Of a DNA stretch of 10,492 bases, positions 5,144 through 10,492 are shown in pieces. Origin of the DNA: an uncultured bacterium (GTDB lineage Bacteria > Verrucomicrobiota > Kiritimatiellia > RFP12 > UBA1067). How positions within the stretch are numbered: the first letter of the stretch is position 1; every line of letters starts with the position of its first letter. Location of the stretch: assembly GCA_900547945.1 (NCBI GenBank), contig URIT01000120.1, positions 1-10,492 on the forward strand. The letters run 5' to 3'. The notes beneath the pieces were generated by a model that did no database searches, was not told the DNA's origin, and saw only the letters and a list, made by a program, of their open reading frames with translations. A program made the translations under genes and the position numbers.

Positions 5144-7210
5144 ATGGATATGAAAAGAATGGGACGACTGGAATGGTTGATCGTGCTGGGGATGGCCACG
5201 CTGGGTGGGCTGGTGGGGGCGCAAGCCGATACGCTGACGTGGAACGGCGGCGCCACGAACGACTTCACGGCGGCCGCGAGCTGGACGCCGGCGCAGAAGC
5301 CCCAGCCGGGCGATACGCTCGTCATCCAGGAGGATGTCACCTTCACGGGCGCGACGTTCGACGTGGGGACGGCGGGCCTCACGATCCAGAGTACGCAGGG
5401 ACGTGTACGGTGTGGCGTCTCCTTCACGGGGAGCGGCGACCTGGTGATCATGGGCAACGGAAAGGCGTTCTTCCAGGATGGCGCCTGTCCGTCGCTGGCG
5501 GGCAACTGGCGTCTGCGCGGCGGCGTCTTCGAGCCGTGTCCGGGCGGGATGGGGTCGGGGAAGGTGTATGTCGAGGCCTCCTCAAGGCTCCAGGTCGGCG
5601 CCGTGACGCTGACGAACGACGTCTGCGTGGTCGGCAGCGGCGCGTCCATCGCCTTCGCGCGCGCCGCGCGTCTGATGGGCGTGCTGTCTGCGAATGCGGA
5701 CCTCGTTCTCGACGTCGCCTGGGTGGATGAGAACCAGCGCGTGGAAATCGCCGACCTCCGGGCGGGCGCGTCGACGGTGACGATTACGGGGAATGCGGGC
5801 GGCGCGAACCGCACGCTCGACTTCACGGGGACGGTCGAGGCGCGTCTCGTCAAGAAGAGCGGGGCATGCGAGGTCCGTTTCACGGGCACGTCGGAAGCGG
5901 CGGAGACGGTGCTGGCCGTCGAGAAGGGGACGGTGTCGTTCACCGGATCGGCCCGGTGGGCGGGTCCGTCCGTGACCGCGACGGGAGAAGGGACCGTCCT
6001 GCGTTTCGACGGGAACAACCTGACGGCGGCCGCCGCGACGGTGCGCGTCGCGGACGGCGCGAAGCTAGACGTGGCGTCGCTGACCATTCTCCCGGCCCTG
6101 ACGCTGGGGGATCAGGCGCTTGAAAGGGGCACGTACCAGGCGGGTGACCTCCCGGACAACGTGACCGGTGCGGTAATCCTCCTTGTCGGCGGCGAGGTCA
6201 CGACGTGGATTGGCGGTGAAGCGGGGGCGTGGTCGGAAGGTACGAACTGGTCCACGGGCGTCGCGCCCAAGGGCATGGTGGTCGCCCGGTTCACTAACGA
6301 AGTCGAACTTGCAGCGGAAGCGTTCGACTTCGGGGCGGACGGTGTCTGCATCTGGAACAGCGCCAACCTGATCCAGGGTACGGCGTTCGCCGGTGCGGGA
6401 CGGTACCGCAAGTTCGGTTCCGGGCAGATCGAGTACCGGGCGGACAGTTCCTATACGGGCGGGACGCTGTTCACAGACGGGAGCGCGTATTTGGGAAATA
6501 CGAAATTCGCGCCGCAGGCCTTCGGCGCGGCGGAAGGCATGGTCGAGCTGACGCGGAACGTCGACGGGACGGGTCCCTTCTTCAGCTTCGGCGCCTATAA
6601 TGCACCGATCGCCAACAAGATCCGGCTTGTGGGCGAGATGAAAGCCGCGCGCATTCGGATCACCAATCCCGTGAACCTCAAAGGCGATGTCGAATCGGAT
6701 TCCGACTTCCTCATCTCCTCGGGATGGGGATGGCTGCATGCGGACGGGGACTTCCGTGCGCCCGGAAAGACAATTACGTTCGAGGAAGACGACAAAGGGC
6801 TGTCGGACTCCTCCTACTTCGCCGGCGCGGTCGATGCCGCGCTTGTGAAGAAGGGCACGGCGTCCCTTGAACTGCGCGGCCGTTCTTCGGGTGCGACGAA
6901 CGTCCTGACGGCTGCGGGTGGACGTCTGCGCCTCACGGCGGAGGCCGCCTGGGAGGGACCGGCCGTCGTCCAGAACGGCGGACTTCTGGCTCTGGACGGA
7001 CGGGACAACCTTTCGTCCGCCGCGACGTTGACGGTCGAAGAGGGCGGCAAGGTCGAAATCGCGGAAGGCGTGGGCATCCGCGTCAACGCATTGGTCCTCA
7101 ATGGACAGAAGATGCCGGTCGGCGTCTATTCAAAGGCGAACCTGCCCGCCTTCTTCGACGGCGCCGGCCATGTGGTGGTGGGCAAGGCGACCGTGGTCAT
7201 CCTGCGCTAG
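5144..7210 (+). CDS. Secreted two-module beta-solenoid (autotransporter passenger-like) protein
   Basis: The 688-residue protein starts with a clear Sec signal: a basic n-region (K4, R5, R8), a hydrophobic core at 11-25 and cleavage after AQA at 26-28. The rest is rich in Gly, Ala, Thr, Val and short beta strands of the kind seen in right-handed beta-helix passengers. It is built from two related halves. LTWNGGATNDF with SWTP (about 31-50) recurs as TTWIGGEAGAW with NWST (about 353-375). The stretch from FTGTVEARLVKK (227) to about 350 recurs from FAGAVDAALVKK (559) to the end, including matching FDGNNL/LDGRDNL and GTYQAGDLPDN/GVYSKANLPAF. No translocator beta-barrel, LPXTG or PEP-CTERM-like anchor is visible. 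It ends in VVILR, so it may be released or held by an unknown route. Function unknown; adhesin, surface layer or glycan-interacting roles are possibilities. Confidence 0.85.
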   Translation: MDMKRMGRLEWLIVLGMATLGGLVGAQADTLTWNGGATNDFTAAASWTPAQKPQPGDTLVIQEDVTFTGATFDVGTAGLTIQSTQGRVRCGVSFTGSGDLVIMGNGKAFFQDGACPSLAGNWRLRGGVFEPCPGGMGSGKVYVEASSRLQVGAVTLTNDVCVVGSGASIAFARAARLMGVLSANADLVLDVAWVDENQRVEIADLRAGASTVTITGNAGGANRTLDFTGTVEARLVKKSGACEVRFTGTSEAAETVLAVEKGTVSFTGSARWAGPSVTATGEGTVLRFDGNNLTAAAATVRVADGAKLDVASLTILPALTLGDQALERGTYQAGDLPDNVTGAVILLVGGEVTTWIGGEAGAWSEGTNWSTGVAPKGMVVARFTNEVELAAEAFDFGADGVCIWNSANLIQGTAFAGAGRYRKFGSGQIEYRADSSYTGGTLFTDGSAYLGNTKFAPQAFGAAEGMVELTRNVDGTGPFFSFGAYNAPIANKIRLVGEMKAARIRITNPVNLKGDVESDSDFLISSGWGWLHADGDFRAPGKTITFEEDDKGLSDSSYFAGAVDAALVKKGTASLELRGRSSGATNVLTAAGGRLRLTAEAAWEGPAVVQNGGLLALDGRDNLSSAATLTVEEGGKVEIAEGVGIRVNALVLNGQKMPVGVYSKANLPAFFDGAGHVVVGKATVVILR

Positions 7211-7234
7211 GGGCCGGGCCTTCGGCACGTCGAT

Positions 7235-7266
7235 GGCGGTTGCGGGGATTGCCGTCCCGCGCCGCC
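7235..7266. terminator. Hairpin between convergent genes, possible bidirectional terminator
   Basis: GGCGG (7235-7239) and GCGGG (7242-7246) pair with CCCGC (7256-7260) and CCGCC (7262-7266), with a small TT/G internal loop and a 9-base loop. It fills most of the 57-base gap between the two convergent stop codons. No T-run is present on either side, so it is at best a weak terminator or an mRNA 3'-end protector. Confidence 0.35.
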
Positions 7267-7267
7267 C

Positions 7268-9538
7268 TCACATTCCCTGCACGACCTCGGCGGCCGCGAA
7301 GGCGGCGACGAGGTCGGTCTTCGAGAGGCGCGTCTTGAGGTAGCGGCGGTTGTCGGCGGGCAGCGCGACGCGCCCATTCTCGGAGGTCGTCGGCACCGCC
7401 TCGCCGTCGATGCGCGCGAGCAGCGTGACGGCGGCGGGCAGCTTCAGCGTGGCGGAGCCCGAGGTGTGCCACCAGGTGGCGTAGGTCTCGCCGCCGCGCT
7501 CGAAGACGAAGGCGCTCACCGGCGCGGCGGCGCCCGCCACCGGCGCGGGGGTGAGTTCCACAAGCTCGTAGGCGCCGCGGCCGTTGAGCAGCAGGTGGAA
7601 CTCGCGCGCGGGGTCGCGCAGCCTTTCGCGGCACGCGGGGGTGAGCCACTTCTGGGCGCGGACGTCCTCCCAGCGGCGCATCACTTCAAGGAGGTCGTCG
7701 GCGCGCGGATGCTTCTGGAAGAAGTCGCGGCGGATCTGGATCGTCGCCGGGCAGTCCCATGCCGCCGCCTTGGAGGTGCCGTACTCCCACTGGTCGGCCT
7801 GGGTGCCGACCGAGGGCTTCCCGCGCCAGGTGTCTTTGCCGGGCAGCACGCAGCTCCACCAGCCGAAGTCGAGTCGCGTGAAGTCCTGGCGCATGACCGG
7901 CGCCTCCGCGAGCGGATATTCGGCGATCTTGCGCTTGAAGAGTTCGGGCGAGAACACGTCGAAGGCGTTGGCTCCGGCCTGCAGGTGCCAGCCGAAGTGC
8001 GCCTTCGCGGCGCCTTCGGTGAAGATGGGCGGCTTCTTGAACTTCGCGCACACGCGGTACTGCGAATAGGGCACGTAGACGCCGCAGGGGGGATTCACGC
8101 CCTCGGAGCCGTCGAAGTAGCAGAACGCCATGCCCTGGTCGTAGATGCGCGCGATCTTCTCGGCCACTTCGTCCTGGAGGTCGGTACGTTGGTCGATGTA
8201 GCAGCTTGTGGCGCCGAATTCGCTCATGTCGAGGATGCCGCCGATGTCGCCGCGCCGGTGGGGCGCGGTGCGGGTCTTGAAGGCGCCGCGCCGCACGCCG
8301 GTGAAGCGGTAGGGCGGCGTGGTGGCGTAGCCCTCGTAGGTGAAGAGCTCGCCGCCGAACTTGAGCACGCGCGCACAGCGGCCCTGCGCGTCCCCGGCGA
8401 TCACGCTGTCCACGGGGTTCTCGGAGACGAAGAGCGCGTCCACGGCGCCCGTCTCGGGGACGTCCCTCATCAGCGTGAAGTGCCGCGTGAGGTTGAGGCG
8501 CGGATCGGCGACCGGCGTCACGTACGAGCTTCTCATGCCGATGTGCGTCTGGAGCGTGTGGAAGCCGGGTGTGATGCCGGCGGCGCGGATCTTGTCGAGC
8601 ACCGCCTTCACGTCCTTCTCGCCGTTGGGGTAGTGCTTGTTCCAGGTGTAGTCGCCGAGGATCGCGTAGCCGCCCGGTTCGAGGAAGGCGGGGAAGAAGA
8701 TGAGCATCAGCCGGAAGCCGCCGCGCCGGGCGAGCGCGATGTGGTCGTCCACGTTCTCGGGGTAGACTGCGCCCGACCAGTAGATCGAGGCGTTCAGCAG
8801 CGGGCTGCGGCGGCTCGCCACGCCGTTGGGGAGCCCCAGGCCCCGCTCGCAGCGCTCCATCGCCGCGAGGAAGCCCTGCTCGCCGGCGTCGGCCACGATC
8901 GCCGCCTTGCCGCCGCGCAGGCGCCGCCCCCGGGCGAGGTCGGCGCGGAGGATCCTGAAGCCGTGGCGGACCTCGTGGTCGATGTCCGCGAAAGGCTCGG
9001 CGGCGATCACGGCCACTGCCGCCTTGTCGTCCCAGGAGACGTTGAGCCAGTCGCCGAAGTTGGCGCGGTTCTTCACCGGCAGCTGTACCACGCGGAAGTC
9101 CGCGACCGGCGGCACGTCCATCACCAGCCCGCCGTACTGCTTCTCGTTGACGGTGTCGCTGATGAAGTCCACAAGCTCGAAGACGGCGTAGCCGTCCGCC
9201 TCCACCACCTTGACCACCGCCTCGTAGGGCGCGAGGTGGAAGCCCACGACCAGTCTGTCGCCCTCGCGCCGGAGGCGGTTCGCCTGGTAGGTGGTGCGCT
9301 TGTTGGGATGCGCGAGCTTGATCTCGTTGTTGAAGGGGCGCGTCTGCGTGGAGCTGAAAAGCGCGATGCGTTCCCTCTGGTCGAGCGTCTCCTCGCCGGT
9401 GGCCTTCACGACGAGCGACCGGGCGACGGCGTCGTCGCCCACCGTGAGGGTGAAGGTGGTGGTTTCGATGGTGACGTCGGCCGTCGCGGCCAGCGCCGCG
9501 AGCGTCGCCGCGAGCGTTGTGATGTTCGCAAGGTTCAT
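7268..9538 (-). CDS. Secreted TIM-barrel glycoside hydrolase-like protein
   Basis: The 756-residue protein begins with a hydrophobic secretion signal (1-20, cleavage near ATA-DV) that lacks basic residues. Residues 21-235 look like an N-terminal beta-sandwich. From SIYWSGAVYP (251) the sequence behaves as a (beta/alpha)8 barrel: RLMLIFFPAF at 276-285, HYPNGEKDVKAVLDKIRAAG at 302-321, then ITPGFHTLQTHIG. YFDGSEG at 474-480 contains an acidic pair (Asp476, Glu479) placed like barrel-end catalytic residues. The C-terminal ~100 residues look like a second beta domain. The architecture recalls clan GH-D/GH-A retaining glycosidases, but I cannot place it in a named family; a carbohydrate-active role is inferred. 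The start at 9538 is chosen because AGGAG lies 8 bases upstream and the signal peptide begins there; the frame stays open to 9733 without coding character. Confidence 0.75.
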   Translation of the reverse strand: MNLANITTLAATLAALAATADVTIETTTFTLTVGDDAVARSLVVKATGEETLDQRERIALFSSTQTRPFNNEIKLAHPNKRTTYQANRLRREGDRLVVGFHLAPYEAVVKVVEADGYAVFELVDFISDTVNEKQYGGLVMDVPPVADFRVVQLPVKNRANFGDWLNVSWDDKAAVAVIAAEPFADIDHEVRHGFRILRADLARGRRLRGGKAAIVADAGEQGFLAAMERCERGLGLPNGVASRRSPLLNASIYWSGAVYPENVDDHIALARRGGFRLMLIFFPAFLEPGGYAILGDYTWNKHYPNGEKDVKAVLDKIRAAGITPGFHTLQTHIGMRSSYVTPVADPRLNLTRHFTLMRDVPETGAVDALFVSENPVDSVIAGDAQGRCARVLKFGGELFTYEGYATTPPYRFTGVRRGAFKTRTAPHRRGDIGGILDMSEFGATSCYIDQRTDLQDEVAEKIARIYDQGMAFCYFDGSEGVNPPCGVYVPYSQYRVCAKFKKPPIFTEGAAKAHFGWHLQAGANAFDVFSPELFKRKIAEYPLAEAPVMRQDFTRLDFGWWSCVLPGKDTWRGKPSVGTQADQWEYGTSKAAAWDCPATIQIRRDFFQKHPRADDLLEVMRRWEDVRAQKWLTPACRERLRDPAREFHLLLNGRGAYELVELTPAPVAGAAAPVSAFVFERGGETYATWWHTSGSATLKLPAAVTLLARIDGEAVPTTSENGRVALPADNRRYLKTRLSKTDLVAAFAAAEVVQGM

Positions 9539-9546
9539 GTCAAGGG

Positions 9547-9551
9547 CTCCT
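9547..9551 (-). promoter_or_regulatory. Ribosome binding site of the leftward gene (decides the start)
   Basis: On the minus strand AGGAG (9551 to 9547) precedes ATG 9538 by 8 bases. No comparable site precedes any upstream in-frame start as far as 9733, and the signal peptide begins right after this ATG. Confidence 0.8.
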
Positions 9552-9594
9552 GTCGTGCATGGCCGAAGGGTTTCCATTCCGCCGTTCGCCGGAC

Positions 9595-9603
9595 AGTATG
9601 CCA
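9595..9603 (-). promoter_or_regulatory. Candidate extended -10 promoter of the leftward gene
   Basis: Read on the minus strand, TGGCATACT is an extended -10 (TGN plus CATACT) of the same type as those at 1766, 5107 and 10274. The -35 position 17 bases upstream reads TTCCGC, a poor match, but the upstream DNA on this strand is T-rich (GATTTTTG repeats). Transcription would start near 9588, giving a leader of about 50 bases that contains the AGGAG site. Confidence 0.5.
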
Positions 9604-9659
9604 AAAATCCCGTGGAAGCGGAAGAAAAACCACAAAAATCTTTGAAAACAACAAAAATC
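9602..9659. repeat. Three copies of an 8-bp motif in the promoter region
   Basis: CAAAAATC occurs exactly at 9602-9609, 9633-9640 and 9652-9659 (GATTTTTG on the minus strand, the direction of the downstream gene). The first copy overlaps the extended -10 by two bases and the others lie upstream at 31 and 19 bases distance. They could be operator half-sites or an A-tract UP-type element for the glycosidase-like gene. The role is unproven. Confidence 0.5.
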
Positions 9660-9761
9660 GTGACAATGGTGCCCCCAATGCTTTTTGATGGGAGTGTGAG
9701 GGGGGCGTGTCGCCCGCCGCCCGCGTTTCGCACGGAGGAGAATCAACCTCATTTATTGCCG

Positions 9762-9947
9762 CATCTTAGAGAGGTGGACAGGGAAGTTACGGGCGGACAG
9801 GGAAGTTACGGAAGTGTAGATCTTGAAAGGCGGGCATGGAAGTTACGGGAATGCAGATCTTGAGAGGCGGGCAGGGAAGTTACGGGAATGCAGATCTTGA
9901 GAGGCGGGCAGGGAAGTTACGGGAATGCAGATCTTGAAAGGCAGGTG
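9762..9947. repeat. 37-bp tandem repeat array
   Basis: Four consecutive 37-bp units occupy 9800-9836, 9837-9873, 9874-9910 and 9911-9947. Each begins GGGAAGTTACGG (TGGAAG in the second) and contains GCAGATCTTGA (GTAGATCTTGA in the first). The two central units differ at one base, while the outer units diverge more, the last at its end (GCAGGTG). To the left, a 19-bp unit (9781-9799) lacks an internal segment of 18 bases, and 9762-9780 is a partial, degenerate unit. The units abut with no unique spacers, so this is a minisatellite, not a CRISPR array. Confidence 0.92.
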
Positions 9948-10076
9948 ATGGGCAAGAGCCGAAAGCATGTCCTCTTCTGCTTCTCGCCGCGCCTGCGGCT
10001 GCCGAGATAGACCCGGGGAGGGCCGCAATTCATCGCGTCCGAACGCATCACGCCGCGAGGAGGGCCGCGATTGCCG

Positions 10077-10101
10077 AACCCGCCGCGCCGCGCGACGGGT
10101 T
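10077..10101. repeat. GC-rich hairpin
   Basis: AACCCG (10077-10082) pairs with CGGGTT (10096-10101), and inside it CGCG (10084-10087) pairs with CGCG (10091-10094) around a CCG loop, with one C/A mismatch between the two stems. There is no U-run on either strand. It sits between the tandem array and the 35-bp repeats and may be part of a repeat element. Confidence 0.45.
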
Positions 10102-10121
10102 TCAGGCAAGATACGGTTTCA

Positions 10122-10263
10122 AATAAGATTATTACGCGGTGAAATCTTATTGCGTCCCGACCATTGCATCCCGCCTTGCCCAGCCGGACCCGCAGTCTCG
10201 GCATCTTCACCGCGACCTCGGCGTCTTCAAGATTATTACGCGGTGAAATCTCATTGCGTCCCG
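10122..10263. repeat. Two 35-bp direct repeats, 104 bp apart, with inner dyad
   Basis: Copies at 10125-10159 and 10229-10263 begin AAGATTATTACGCGG and end ATTGCGTCCCG; they differ at one base of 35. In the first copy AATAAGATT (10122-10130) and AATCTTATT (10143-10151) form a perfect 9-bp inverted repeat around a 12-base loop. In the second copy the dyad is reduced to five or six pairs, and its ATTGCGT end supplies the -35 box of the downstream promoter. A further related piece, ATTGCATCCCGCC, begins at 10163. Dyad plus direct repetition next to a promoter suggests protein binding sites or a REP-like element. Confidence 0.85.
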
Positions 10264-10282
10264 CCGCCCCTTCTGCTAGACT
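10254..10282 (+). promoter_or_regulatory. Promoter of the frame starting at 10308
   Basis: TTGCGT (10254-10259) and an extended -10 TGCTAGACT (10274-10282, hexamer TAGACT) are separated by 17 bases between hexamers. Transcription would start near 10289, just before AAGGAGG (10293-10299), which lies 8 bases ahead of the ATG at 10308. The -35 box is the end of the second 35-bp repeat. Confidence 0.6.
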
Positions 10283-10307
10283 GTGCGGCGGCAAGGAGGG
10301 AAAGACC

Positions 10308-10492
10308 ATGGCGGTGAAATCGGAAACGGCGGTGCGGACGATAGGGGCGGTCGGGCGGATTGCGGCAACCGGAACGGCTCCGACATCCGCGCGGAACCAG
10401 GCGTCCCGGACGACGGCGCCCGGGCGGAGGGCGCCGTCTGGGAAGCTCGCGCCGTCCGGGACGGCTGCGGCGTCCGCGCGGATGCGGGCCGC
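10308..10492 (+). CDS. Basic low-complexity hypothetical protein, 3' end outside window
   Basis: The frame opens with ATG 10308 behind a strong AAGGAGG site (8-base spacing) and a plausible promoter, and stays open for 61 codons to the window edge. The visible part is rich in Ala, Arg, Thr, Ser, Gly and Pro, begins MAVKSETAVRTIGAVGR, has a net positive charge, and repeats short pieces such as APSGK/APSGT and SARNQ/SARMR. No domain is recognisable. The codons right after the ATG (10311-10321) repeat an 11-base word found in both upstream 35-bp repeats. The expression signals favour a real gene. The repetitive composition and GC-rich DNA open in other frames too leave it possible that this is repeat DNA with chance signals. 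Confidence 0.4.
   Translation, partial: MAVKSETAVRTIGAVGRIAATGTAPTSARNQASRTTAPGRRAPSGKLAPSGTAAASARMRA

Larger units (their letters stand above)
9539..10307. other. Gene-free, repeat-rich region
   Basis: These 769 bases hold no convincing complete gene. From left to right they contain the leader and promoter of the leftward gene (9539-9603), an A-rich stretch with three CAAAAATC motifs (9602-9659), a GC-rich block to about 9745, a 37-bp tandem array (9762-9947), a hairpin (10077-10101), two copies of a 35-bp repeat (10125-10263) and the promoter of the frame starting at 10308. Open frames here are short and are disrupted by or built from the repeats. Confidence 0.7.

Noticed and set aside
9589..9604. 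Sigma-54 promoter (TTGGCA...GG) before the leftward gene
   Set aside because: The distance between GG and GC is 11 rather than 10 bases and the -12 element is a poor match; the extended -10 explanation fits better.
7466..9688. A 740-codon plus-strand frame opposite the glycosidase-like gene
   Set aside because: The minus-strand frame has a signal peptide, a ribosome binding site and enzyme-like sequence. The plus-strand translation is rich in Arg, His, Ala and Val without any motif.
9540..9752. A 70-codon minus-strand frame upstream of the leftward gene
   Set aside because: It overlaps the promoter and leader, has no ribosome binding site, and its Phe/His-rich stretch is the translation of the A-rich promoter DNA.
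9762..9947. CRISPR array
   Set aside because: The 37-bp units are contiguous without spacers, and no cas gene is present.
9948..10010. A 20-codon frame beginning MGKSRKHVLFCF right after the tandem array
   Set aside because: It has no ribosome binding site apart from repeat sequence and no recognisable family. It could be a decayed gene start, but the evidence is too thin to annotate.
9917..10309. A 130-codon minus-strand frame through the repeats
   Set aside because: Much of it translates the 37-bp and 35-bp repeats. There is no start signal, and it lies antisense to the promoter of the 10308 frame.

Overview
The window is GC-rich chromosomal DNA from a bacterium. Five genes read rightwards and look like a tryptophan/envelope/carbohydrate neighbourhood. 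A large secreted passenger-like protein follows, then a leftward gene for a secreted, probable carbohydrate-active enzyme. The right-hand ~0.75 kb is repeat-rich and holds no convincing complete gene. The mix (large beta-solenoid-like secreted proteins, an orphan carbohydrate-active enzyme, an L-fucose isomerase-type protein and many intergenic repeats) fits the Verrucomicrobiota/Kiritimatiellota/Lentisphaerota (PVC) group best. That assignment is an inference from style; no marker gene here proves it.

Layout. 1-167: nested direct and inverted short repeats in front of trpA. 203-1524: trpA and trpF, overlapping by 4 bases (GTGA), the end of a tryptophan operon whose other genes must lie outside the window. 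1525-1780: intergenic DNA with a perfect 8-bp-stem hairpin and a candidate extended -10 promoter. 1781-3565: a secreted protein with a GspC/PilP-like segment and a C-terminal coiled coil, then a PlsC-like acyltransferase, 18 bases apart and probably co-transcribed. 3629-5077: an L-fucose/L-arabinose isomerase-family protein whose last 15 or so codons lie inside a very strong intrinsic terminator. 5144-7210: a secreted two-module repeat protein behind its own promoter. 7268-9538 (minus): a secreted TIM-barrel glycosidase-like protein, convergent with the preceding gene. 9539-10307: promoter region of that gene, three CAAAAATC motifs, a 37-bp tandem repeat array, and a pair of 35-bp repeats. 10308-10492: start of a basic, low-complexity frame that runs off the window and has a good promoter and ribosome binding site.

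Four intergenic regions carry the same-looking extended -10 element, TGN followed by a hexamer ending in ACT (TAAACT twice, TAGACT, CATACT). This ties the promoters together and suggests that the 1781 gene is transcribed as a leaderless message. I see no CRISPR array, tRNA, rRNA, prophage or defence system. The most unusual observations are the terminator swallowed by the isomerase-like frame, the shared promoter element, the repeat families flanking the genes, and the unclassified secreted enzyme.
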